Shown: positions 1-5,910 of the stretch, piece by piece
Layout of the letters: every line of letters starts with the position of its first letter
Position numbering within the stretch: position 1 is the stretch's first letter
From: Acidobacteriota bacterium
GTDB lineage: Bacteria; Acidobacteriota; Vicinamibacteria; Vicinamibacterales; UBA823
Direction of reading: 5' to 3'
Assembly: GCA_003509065.1 (NCBI GenBank)
Contig: DODG01000082.1
Span: 1-5,911 of the forward strand
Length of the DNA: 5,911 bases
The notes under the pieces: model-generated
The model's database searches: none
The model's input: only the letters and a program-made list of their open reading frames with translations
What the model was told of the DNA's origin: nothing
Position numbers and translations under genes: made by a program

Positions 1-35
1 CCTTGCGGGTTCCGTTACCATGCACACTTTAGTGC

Positions 36-57
36 CACACACGCTTTATAATGTGTG
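36..57 (+). promoter_or_regulatory. Probable promoter -10 region of the tRNA-Asn gene, within a small dyad
   Basis: A perfect sigma70-type -10 hexamer, TATAAT, lies at 47-52, so transcription should begin near 58-60, about 15 bases before the mature tRNA. No good -35 box is visible at the normal 16-18 base spacing; the nearest partial match is TGCACA at 21-26, with an over-long spacer of 20. The -10 box sits inside an inverted repeat, CACACA (36-41) and TGTGTG (52-57). This could be an operator-like dyad or chance. The -10 call is fairly safe; the regulatory reading of the repeat is speculative. Confidence 0.5.
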
Positions 58-74
58 AAGACTAAGAATTACGA

Positions 75-149
75 TCCTCAGTAGCTCAATGGTAGAGCAT
101 CCGGCTGTTAACCGGAGGGTTGCTGGTTCGAGTCCAGCCTGAGGAGCCA
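75..149 (+). tRNA. tRNA-Asn (anticodon GUU)
   Basis: The full cloverleaf can be folded by eye. The acceptor stem is TCCTCAG (75-81) with CTGAGGA (139-145), a perfect 7 bp. The D stem is GCTC (84-87) with GAGC (95-98) around a GGT-containing loop. The anticodon stem is TCCGG (100-104) with CCGGA (112-116) around the loop CTGTTAA, which places the anticodon GTT at 107-109. The T stem is GCTGG (122-126) with CCAGC (134-138) around TTCGAGT. The discriminator base is G146 and the CCA tail is encoded at 147-149. Anticodon GUU reads the Asn codons AAC and AAU. It appears to be a single tRNA gene with its own promoter; no clear terminator follows it. Confidence 0.97.
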
Positions 150-256
150 AATAGGCGTACATCCCATCTATGTTTTACTTGTGACAGCCAGTGAAAAACG
201 GATTTATTGAAAAAGGTGAGTTTTGTTTAGTCGTGTAACAAGAGGAGAATGAAGAA

Positions 257-451
257 ATGGCAGCCTATACTTGCGAAAAATGTGGCATGAGCGTTGGAAC
301 CATGACCTGTGGAAGCTGTGGGAAGGAACTTGCTCACGACACAGTGACATTGGATGATGGAAAGTCCGTGCATGTGTCCAAGTGCCCTGATGGCCATGGA
401 ATGGTCAAGTCACCACAGTGTTGCGGCCAAGACATGGTCTGTCCGACTTAA
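257..451 (+). CDS. Small eight-cysteine zinc-ribbon / rubredoxin-like protein, function unknown
   Basis: This 64-residue protein has no signal peptide or membrane segment, so it is probably cytoplasmic. Eight of its residues are cysteines: C6 and C9 (CEKC), C18 and C21 (CGSC), C43, the adjacent pair C55-C56, and C62. It also has H27, H39 and H47. The first four cysteines form two closely spaced knuckles typical of zinc ribbons. The C-terminal CCGQDM resembles the CCGxxM knuckle of desulforedoxin and the N-terminal domain of desulfoferrodoxin, where the cysteines bind iron. I infer binding of one or two Zn or Fe ions, but cannot say which. The start is supported by AGGAG at 243-247, nine bases upstream. 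It lies between the tRNA and the respiratory operon with about 146 bp to the next gene, so a functional link to that operon is not shown. No enzymatic role can be assigned. Confidence 0.85.
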   Translation: MAAYTCEKCGMSVGTMTCGSCGKELAHDTVTLDDGKSVHVSKCPDGHGMVKSPQCCGQDMVCPT

Positions 452-459
452 TTTTTATC

Positions 460-479
460 CTACGCAACAAATCGCGTAG
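460..479 (+). terminator. Weak hairpin downstream of the small zinc-ribbon gene
   Basis: CTACGC (460-465) and GCGTAG (474-479) form a perfect 6-bp stem around an 8-base loop, nine bases after the stop codon. A T5 run comes only at 487-491, seven bases beyond the stem, so this is a poor match to a classical Rho-independent terminator. It could still end or attenuate the upstream transcript before the respiratory genes. Confidence 0.3.
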
Positions 480-499
480 CAATGAATTTTTATTAAGTT

Positions 500-528
500 T
501 TGACGGTAAGTGTTGTAAGGTCCTTCAT
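500..528 (+). promoter_or_regulatory. Candidate promoter for the ACIII-like operon (weak)
   Basis: TTGACG at 500-505 matches five of six bases of the sigma70 -35 consensus. At a 17-base spacing the -10 position (523-528) reads CTTCAT, only a three-of-six match, so the pair is not convincing as a constitutive promoter. The 146-bp gap (452-597) is the only sizeable one upstream of the operon, so a promoter is expected somewhere in it. This is the best candidate I can see. Confidence 0.22.
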
Positions 529-597
529 CAATACTGCATCGGCTGGCTTGCGAGAGCCATCGCGGTAGCAATATCTGGAAGTGTAGTTAACAGCTCA

Positions 598-1110
598 ATG
601 ACACGGGAATATTCAACACGTCAGTTGTTGCCCAGCCTCATCCTTCTGCTGCTGGGTTGCATGTTATTTACAGGGTGTTCTAAAGCCGGGGCAAGCCCGG
701 ACCAGCCAATTGCATTTTCTCATCGGATACACGTTGAAAATCAAATCGATTGTTCCTATTGTCATGATTATTACGAAGATTATGACGTAGCTGGGATGCC
801 TCCTGTTGCAACGTGTGTCGACTGTCATTCACTCATGTTCGAGGAAGAGCCCACTGCCGATCTTGAAAAAATATTCGAGTTCGCCGATGCCGGAACAGAA
901 ATTCCTTGGGTTCGGCTTTACGAGCTTCCCAAGTACACCCATTTCAGCCACAAATGGCACGTGCGAGCGGAGCTTGACTGTCAAACTTGCCACGGTGACA
1001 TTGGCACCAGTGACCGAGCCGTGCAGCATATGGTCTATAACATGGATTGGTGTATGACTTGCCACGAGGAACAAGCGGCCTCAGTGGATTGCCTGACGTG
1101 TCATAAATGA
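598..1110 (+). CDS. Pentaheme cytochrome c, ActA/QrcA-like subunit of an ACIII-type complex, probable lipoprotein
   Basis: The 170-residue product has five CxxCH heme c sites at residues 52-56, 73-77, 128-132, 152-156 and 165-169. H42, H45, H115, H118, H121 and H144 are available as distal ligands; the FSHxxH patterns at 41-45 and 117-121 are typical of class III multiheme cytochromes. The N-terminus is a charged stretch followed by a leucine-rich segment (about 10-24) and FTGC at 24-27, a plausible lipobox; C21 (LLGC) is an alternative. Five hemes match ActA of alternative complex III, whereas QrcA is described as hexaheme. The likely role is to receive electrons from the Fe-S subunit on the periplasmic face and pass them to a small cytochrome or oxidase. 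The frame stays open back to 418, but the ATG at 598 is preferred because it places the signal sequence at the N-terminus. No strong ribosome site precedes it. The stop overlaps the next start (ATGA). Confidence 0.9.
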   Translation: MTREYSTRQLLPSLILLLLGCMLFTGCSKAGASPDQPIAFSHRIHVENQIDCSYCHDYYEDYDVAGMPPVATCVDCHSLMFEEEPTADLEKIFEFADAGTEIPWVRLYELPKYTHFSHKWHVRAELDCQTCHGDIGTSDRAVQHMVYNMDWCMTCHEEQAASVDCLTCHK

Positions 1111-3311
1111 AACGACGAGATTTTTTAAAGAATACGGTTGTAACTGGGACGGCCGGGGTGCTCTTTGATGCTTGTGCACCACCGGGTTCTGATCAAATTA
1201 TTCCAATCCTCATTCCGGAGGAAGAGTTCATTCCTGGAGTTGAGGAATTTCACCCGACCAATTGTGTTGAATGTCCTGGCGGCTGTGGGTTATTGGCACG
1301 AAAAATGGATGGACGTCTGGTGAAGGTCGAAGGCAATCCGGCGCATCCGATTTCTCGTGGGGCCAGTTGTGCTCGTGCTCAGGCGCTGCCGCAGGCGATG
1401 TACCATCCCGACCGAGTTCGTGGACCACTTATTCGAGAAGGTGCACGTGGTGCAGGTCAATGGCGTGACATTTCTTGGGATGACGCGATTGAACGACTGG
1501 TCTCGGAGCTGGCTGCGGTTCAAGAGGACCCTGATAATACGCTTGCCTTTCTAACTGGTGCCTTGCGTGGACATCGTCTTGATATGGTTCGACGTTTTAC
1601 CTCAACGTTCGAAGCGACACGCCATTTGGTGCATGAACCGTTCGGTGACGGTGCAGTACTCCGTGCGCATGCATTGACTACAGGTGTCGAAGAATTTTTT
1701 GCCTATGATCTCGAAAACGCGAACTATCTTGTGACTGTTGGGGCGTCGGTCCTCGATGCTTCTCGTTCGCCCGTCCGATTTGGTCGGGGCGTTGGCCATC
1801 TTCGTCAAGGACGTCCTGGGAGGCGGGGCAAACTGGTTGCTGTTCAGCCACGTTTGTCTATCACCGCAGCCGCAGCCGATGAATGGTTACCAGCACGACC
1901 CGGTAGTGAAGCGTCTTTGGTGTTGGCTTTGGCGCATGTGATCTTACGGGATGAACTATACGACACAGGTTTCATTGAGAATCGCACGAGCGGTTTTGAA
2001 GAATTTCGTGCTCGGGTGTTGGCTGACTTCGGGCCAGAACTTGTTGCAGAAATGGCAGGGGTGTCAGTTGAAACGTTAGAACGCGTCGCGACGGAAATGG
2101 CGATGTATGGTCCGGCGATTGTTGTTGCTGGCGATGCTGCGGTAACTGGTTCAACGGGACTTGGTACCGCTGTTGCTGTGGATCATCTGAATGCCCTACT
2201 CGGGGGCTTTGGTAAGAAAGGTGGAATCTTTTTTAACCAAGACCCACCCTTCTCAGAGTGGCCGTCATTGGAAACGGTTGTGCCAGCGCCAGAAGCACTG
2301 TTCGCTAACCTAACCAAAGAGAGTGACGCTTCGTCAGGTATTCGAGCCTTACTAATCTCGGACACGAATCCAGCACACACACTGCCTTCATCGGCGGGGA
2401 TTGATAGCTTCCTTTCCGAGATTCCATTCGTTGCATGTTTTACCTCGTTCGTTGACGACACGGCCCAGATGGCCGACCTTATCTTGCCAGAATCTACTCC
2501 GTTCGAACGTTTTGATGACGATGTGCCATCACCGAGTGTTGGCATTCCTGTGGCCACTTTGTCGGCACCAATGTTCAGTCGCCCACTGTACGACACAATG
2601 TCGATGCCTGACGTCCTGCTACGGGTTGCGGCCGGATTAGGAGGAACGGTTGCCGAGGCTTTCCCTTGGGCCTCTTATGAGGAGGCGCTTCGGGCAGCAT
2701 GGTCCGGGTTGCATGCGGCCTCTCGTGGTTCTGTTGCCGAATCGACCGAGCGGCGTTTTTGGACTCGAGCGCTGGCTGCCGGTGGGTGGTGGGATGAGGA
2801 TGTCGCTTTAAACGCTGACTGTCTGACGTCGGATGGACTGTACCGCTTCGAACTCCCTGCACTTGAATCAATCGGCTTGGACATGACTACTGCAGGAGAT
2901 ACGTCGCGGTTTACGTTGCACGTTTATCCTTCGACGGCCTTCGGTGACGGACGCAGTGCACACCTACCTTTTCTACAGGAACTGGCTGACCCTATGACAA
3001 GTGTCCGATGGGGTTCTGTTGTGGAATTAAATGCGTCCACTGCCTCGGAATTAAACATTTCTGACGGCGATCTTGTAGAGATTACCTCTGATACGGGCAG
3101 TCTTCGGGTAAGAGCACAGGTAACACAAGGTTTAAGACCTGACGTTGTCGCGCTTTCTGCAGGTCAAGGGCACGGTGAATACGGCCGGTACGCACGCGGT
3201 CGTGGTGTAAATCCGTTTTCACTGTTGCATGCGACCACCGGCAGTGATTTGTTTGAAGCGCCGCTTCAGGCGACGACTGTGCGAGTGACAAAAATTGAGG
3301 AGACAAGCTAA
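1107..3311 (+). CDS. Tat-exported molybdopterin-oxidoreductase-family subunit, ActB1/QrcB-like
   Basis: This 734-residue protein belongs to the DMSO reductase (CISM) superfamily. A canonical twin-arginine motif, KRRDFLK (residues 2-8), precedes a short hydrophobic stretch and a possible lipobox cysteine at C23. C53, C56, C60 and C88 (CX2CX3CX27C) form the N-terminal [4Fe-4S] site of the family. The body shows family landmarks: the DLENANYLVTVGAS segment near 201-214, a PGSEASL segment near 270, and ADLILPEST in the middle. The C-terminal cofactor-binding-type domain (about 600-734) includes QGHGEYGRYARGRG from residue 687. No cysteine occurs in the region where the Mo ligand is expected (about 175-195); D181 is the nearest candidate. 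B1-type subunits of ACIII and Qrc are reported to lack Mo, so this one may be structural rather than catalytic. Its start overlaps the previous stop by four bases and has no ribosome site of its own, suggesting translational coupling. Confidence 0.88.
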   Translation: MKRRDFLKNTVVTGTAGVLFDACAPPGSDQIIPILIPEEEFIPGVEEFHPTNCVECPGGCGLLARKMDGRLVKVEGNPAHPISRGASCARAQALPQAMYHPDRVRGPLIREGARGAGQWRDISWDDAIERLVSELAAVQEDPDNTLAFLTGALRGHRLDMVRRFTSTFEATRHLVHEPFGDGAVLRAHALTTGVEEFFAYDLENANYLVTVGASVLDASRSPVRFGRGVGHLRQGRPGRRGKLVAVQPRLSITAAAADEWLPARPGSEASLVLALAHVILRDELYDTGFIENRTSGFEEFRARVLADFGPELVAEMAGVSVETLERVATEMAMYGPAIVVAGDAAVTGSTGLGTAVAVDHLNALLGGFGKKGGIFFNQDPPFSEWPSLETVVPAPEALFANLTKESDASSGIRALLISDTNPAHTLPSSAGIDSFLSEIPFVACFTSFVDDTAQMADLILPESTPFERFDDDVPSPSVGIPVATLSAPMFSRPLYDTMSMPDVLLRVAAGLGGTVAEAFPWASYEEALRAAWSGLHAASRGSVAESTERRFWTRALAAGGWWDEDVALNADCLTSDGLYRFELPALESIGLDMTTAGDTSRFTLHVYPSTAFGDGRSAHLPFLQELADPMTSVRWGSVVELNASTASELNISDGDLVEITSDTGSLRVRAQVTQGLRPDVVALSAGQGHGEYGRYARGRGVNPFSLLHATTGSDLFEAPLQATTVRVTKIEETS

Positions 3312-3313
3312 TC

Positions 3314-4030
3314 ATGCCGACTTGGGGGATGACGATTGACCTAGATCGATGTGACGGATGTGAAGCATGCGTGGTTGCTTGCCGGGCTGAAAACAATGTC
3401 GCTCCCGCTGGTCCAGAACAGGCTGCTATTGGGCGAGCGGTTGAGTGGATGAGAGTGGAGCGACACGTTGAAGGTGAATTTCCTAACGTCCGGACTCGCT
3501 TTGTGCCGGTGCTCTGTGTGCACTGTGACGATGCTCCCTGCGTCAGTGTTTGTCCCGTTTCTGCGACCTACGAAAACCCGGAAGGGCTCAACGCACAGAT
3601 TCACCCACGGTGCATCGGTACACGCGCCTGTGCCCAAGCGTGCCCCTATACCGTGCGTTACTTTAATTGGGGTACGCCCAAGTGGGATGCACCGCTTGAG
3701 CAGACCATAAATCCAGATGTCGCAGTTCGGTGGAAGGGCATCATGGAAAAATGCACTTTCTGTGTGCAGCGAATCCGCCGTGCAAAAGATGAAGCGAAAG
3801 AAGACGATCGACCGATAGCTGACGGCGACGTACAGCCAGCATGTGCGCAGGCGTGTCCGGCTGAGGCGATAGTTTTTGGTGATCTCGATGATCCGGAAAG
3901 TGCGGTCTCGAAACTATCTGAGAGTCCGCGCGCGGAACGTCCACTCGAAGAGCTAGGTACCGGGCCTCGGGTGTTTTACCTCAAGGAAGGGGATTGGCGT
4001 GGAAGCGTTGGACCGCAATCAAGCGATTGA
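3314..4030 (+). CDS. Ferredoxin-type Fe-S subunit with four cluster sites, ActB2/QrcC-like
   Basis: The 238-residue protein carries four cysteine groups, as in NrfC/PsrB/ActB2 subunits. Group 1 is C13, C16, C19, C23. Group 2 is C68, C71, C76, C80. Group 3 is C100, C106, C110 with T103 in place of the second cysteine (CIGTRACAQACP). Group 4 is C147, C150, C177, C181. In these folds the groups interleave to hold four clusters. The Thr substitution predicts one [3Fe-4S] beside three [4Fe-4S], the composition reported for ActB of alternative complex III. It should carry electrons between the quinol site and the hemes. It has no signal peptide, so it probably crosses the membrane as a folded partner of the Tat-bearing B1 subunit. 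In many ACIII clusters B1 and B2 are fused; here they are separate genes two bases apart. AGGAG at 3298-3302 precedes the ATG by 11 bases. Confidence 0.93.
   Translation: MPTWGMTIDLDRCDGCEACVVACRAENNVAPAGPEQAAIGRAVEWMRVERHVEGEFPNVRTRFVPVLCVHCDDAPCVSVCPVSATYENPEGLNAQIHPRCIGTRACAQACPYTVRYFNWGTPKWDAPLEQTINPDVAVRWKGIMEKCTFCVQRIRRAKDEAKEDDRPIADGDVQPACAQACPAEAIVFGDLDDPESAVSKLSESPRAERPLEELGTGPRVFYLKEGDWRGSVGPQSSD
3983..3992 (+). promoter_or_regulatory. Ribosome binding site that fixes the GTG start of the NrfD/ActC gene
   Basis: The purine-rich run AAGGAAGGGG lies within the 3' end of the Fe-S subunit gene and ends six bases before the GTG at 3999. It supports a GTG start with a 32-bp overlap between the two genes, although no ATG is present there. 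The protein N-terminus that follows, a short soluble stretch before helix 1, is normal for the family. Confidence 0.7.
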
Positions 4031-5324
4031 AGATTCACTGCTCCGGCCAGTTTTTCAAACTAGCCGGAAACTCTGGGTCGTGGTCGCGATGTTGCTTGCG
4101 GTCATTGCATTCGGTGGCTTCCAATGGGCTCACCAGTTAAAAGAGGGCCTGATTGTCGCTGGCATGAACCAGCCAGTTTATTGGGGCCTCTACCTCACGA
4201 ACTACGTTTTCTTTATTGGAATCAGTCATGCTGGAACATTGATATCGGCAATCCTGCGTCTAACAGACGCTGAATGGCGACGCCCCATCACACGAGCAGC
4301 GGAAGCCATTACTGTGTTTGCCCTCTTAATGGGTACAAGTAATGTCCTCTGGCATCTGGGCCGACCGGAGTTAATCTACATACCGATGCTTCACCCACAA
4401 CCGTTGTCGCCACTGATTTGGGATGTTGCATGTATATCGGTGTACTTAATGGGTAGCATCACCTATTTGTATCTGCCGCTTATTCCTGATCTGGCCTTAT
4501 TGCGAGATCGGAGCCCTCGGCTGCGATGGATGTATAGGTGGTTATCGCTGGGTTGGCAAGGGACACCGAAGCAACACAAACTACTTGAACGCGCCATTGG
4601 GTTTATGGCGGTCGCCATTATTCCTATCGCCGTATCTGTGCATACGGTTGTTTCTTGGGTGTTTGCGATGACCCTTGTACCTATGTGGCATAGTGCGATC
4701 TTTGGACCGTATTTTGTGGTCGGCGCCATCTTCAGTGGTATCGCAGCGTTGCTCATTGCAATGGCCATTTTGCGCAAGGCGTTTCATCTCGAACCATTTT
4801 TTAGGCCTATTCATTTCAACAACCTGGGCCTGCTCATGTTAACGATGGCGTGCCTCTGGCTGTACTTCACGTTTGCTGAGCATATGACTGTTTGGTATGG
4901 AAATGAGCCCGACGAAGTTGCGGTTTTGACTTCGAGGCTGTCAGGAGCGTTTTCAACGCCATTTTGGACGATGATAACTTGCTGCTTCGTTATTCCCCTT
5001 TGTATCCTTTCATTCAAACGGACCCGAACCATTATTGGTACGGTTATTGCGTCGTGTGCAGTTCTCATAGGTATGTGGCTTGAGCGATTTATTATCGTGA
5101 TCAGTTCGGCGTCGTACCCGCGTTCAGAGTTCATGCATGATGGTGGCCTTTATAGTCCAGCGTTAGTTGAGATCGCTTTAACAGCCGCCCAATTTGCTTG
5201 CTTTGCATTGCTCTATATCGTCTTCGCTAAACTCTTTCCACTTGTCTCCATTTGGGAGATCAAAGAAGGAGATCAGACGGAACTGGAAGCTGAGCTTGCT
5301 AGAACTGCGGAAGCCAGGCTTTAA
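3999..5324 (+). CDS. NrfD/PsrC-family quinol-binding membrane subunit, ActC-like
   Basis: This 441-residue integral membrane protein has about ten predicted helices, near residues 25-45, 60-87, 100-120, 139-163, 199-227, 235-258, 275-295, 320-338, 345-368 and 387-413. Sequence signatures recall ActC of alternative complex III: GISHAGTLISAIL (74-86), RAAEAITVFA (99-108), HLGRP (119-123), SVHTVVSW (213-220) and MWHSAIFGPYFVVGAIFSG (229-247). The family oxidises or reduces quinones near the periplasmic side of the membrane and is thought to contribute to proton translocation in ACIII. H77, H215, H231, E294 and H295 are polar residues in or next to helices and are candidates for the quinone site or proton path; this is inference. 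The C-terminus (about 418-441) is a short charged, soluble tail. Translation starts at GTG, 32 bases inside the upstream gene, so the two are probably coupled. Only this one NrfD-type subunit is in the window; ACIII normally has two (ActC and ActF). Confidence 0.92.
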   Translation: MEALDRNQAIEDSLLRPVFQTSRKLWVVVAMLLAVIAFGGFQWAHQLKEGLIVAGMNQPVYWGLYLTNYVFFIGISHAGTLISAILRLTDAEWRRPITRAAEAITVFALLMGTSNVLWHLGRPELIYIPMLHPQPLSPLIWDVACISVYLMGSITYLYLPLIPDLALLRDRSPRLRWMYRWLSLGWQGTPKQHKLLERAIGFMAVAIIPIAVSVHTVVSWVFAMTLVPMWHSAIFGPYFVVGAIFSGIAALLIAMAILRKAFHLEPFFRPIHFNNLGLLMLTMACLWLYFTFAEHMTVWYGNEPDEVAVLTSRLSGAFSTPFWTMITCCFVIPLCILSFKRTRTIIGTVIASCAVLIGMWLERFIIVISSASYPRSEFMHDGGLYSPALVEIALTAAQFACFALLYIVFAKLFPLVSIWEIKEGDQTELEAELARTAEARL

Positions 5325-5405
5325 TGACACTATGCTAGGATTCTCAACGGTGCGGTTCCCGCGATTTGGTTCGAGTTGCGGCAGTTGTAGAAGTGAGGGA
5401 GATCG

Positions 5406-5807
5406 ATGAAGAAATTATTAGTGTTGGTAGCCATCCTATATACAGGGGTACTAGTTGGGACGGCAACTCAGGAACGTGAGCCGTGGATCGTGCCTGAGGA
5501 AGAGAGAGCGGTCGAGAATCCACTGACATCTAGCGATGATCTAATCGAAGAAGGTGCTGAGCTTTACAGAAAAAACTGTTTAATGTGTCACGGCGAGATA
5601 GGGAAGGGCGATGGACCCGCCACAGCTCGAATCAAGCCAGCGCCTCCAGATCTCACCCCGGAGGCTGCCCGTGAACGGATGACCGATGGTGAAATTTTTT
5701 ACAAGATCACCGTAGGCAAGAGACCTATGCGTGGTATGGAACGTAAACTCTCGGAAGATCAGCGCTGGAGCCTCGTCATCTTTGTTCGAAGTCTCCAGGG
5801 TGACTAA
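5406..5807 (+). CDS. Periplasmic monoheme cytochrome c, ActE-like
   Basis: The 133-residue product begins with a Sec-type signal (MKKLLVLVAILYTGVLVG, cleavage likely near residue 20) and has no lipobox cysteine. One heme c site, CLMCH, occupies residues 58-62 and is followed by GKGDGPA, typical of class I c cytochromes. M108 and M111 are the candidate axial methionines. The C-terminal helix LSEDQRWSLVIFVRSL is also standard for the fold. The mature N-terminus contains PWIVPEEERAVENP, with the NP before the domain that is common in ActE-type proteins. It probably takes electrons from the pentaheme subunit and delivers them to a terminal oxidase, either as a bound subunit or as a mobile carrier. 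GAGGGAG at 5395-5401 serves as ribosome site. The 81-bp gap before it is the largest in the cluster. That gap has only a 4-bp GCGG/CCGC stem (5352-5362) and no convincing promoter, so cotranscription is likely. Confidence 0.92.
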   Translation: MKKLLVLVAILYTGVLVGTATQEREPWIVPEEERAVENPLTSSDDLIEEGAELYRKNCLMCHGEIGKGDGPATARIKPAPPDLTPEAARERMTDGEIFYKITVGKRPMRGMERKLSEDQRWSLVIFVRSLQGD

Positions 5808-5815
5808 ATTGTTGC

Positions 5816-5845
5816 CGGGCTCTTGGAGCAAGGGCTAGCCCGTTT
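5816..5845 (+). terminator. Terminator-like stem after the cytochrome gene (weak)
   Basis: CGGGCT (5816-5821) pairs with AGCCCG (5837-5842), and inside it CTTG (5822-5825) pairs with CAAG (5829-5832) around a GAG loop, leaving a four-base bulge on the 3' side. Only three T residues follow (5843-5845), then ATATA. The place, nine bases after the operon's last visible stop, suits a terminator or processing site, but the U-tract is poor. Confidence 0.35.
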
Positions 5846-5881
5846 ATATACCGTCATACCCTGTACGTGTGGATCGGTGGC

Positions 5882-5910
5882 GACATCGGCATGATAGGAA
5901 ATGCGATGTC
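5882..5910. other. Strong 10-bp imperfect inverted repeat at the window edge
   Basis: GACATCG (5882-5888) and CAT (5890-5892) pair with ATGCGATGTC (5901-5910). This gives ten base pairs with one bulged G (5889) and an eight-base loop, GATAGGAA. It lies about 75 bases after the cytochrome stop. The window ends one base later, so whether a T-run follows (terminator) or a gene follows (leader structure or operator) cannot be seen. Confidence 0.55.

Noticed and set aside
172..199. GTTTTACT / AGTGAAAAAC imperfect stem between the tRNA and the zinc-ribbon gene
   Set aside because: The stem is AT-rich, has a two-base bulge and a ten-base loop, and no T-run follows. It is too weak to call a terminator or riboswitch.
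418..597. N-terminal extension of the pentaheme cytochrome (60 extra residues from an ATG at 418)
   Set aside because: It would overlap the small zinc-ribbon gene, has no ribosome site, and would bury the signal sequence in the middle of the protein. The ATG at 598 gives a normal signal peptide.
2183..2596. Antisense open frame of 137 codons inside the B1 gene
   Set aside because: It lies wholly within a well-supported gene, has low-complexity composition and no recognisable domain. It is a shadow of the coding strand.
5194..5409. 71-codon + strand frame spanning the 81-bp gap between the ActC-like and ActE-like genes
   Set aside because: Most of it overlaps the 3' end of the NrfD gene in another frame, and the gap portion shows no ActD-like or other recognisable sequence.
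598..5807. Polysulfide, thiosulfate, tetrathionate or nitrite (Nrf) reductase operon
   Set aside because: The single Thr-substituted cluster, the ActC-type membrane motifs, the lack of a cysteine Mo ligand and the added pentaheme and monoheme cytochromes fit a quinol:cytochrome c oxidoreductase better. A reductase role is not formally excluded.
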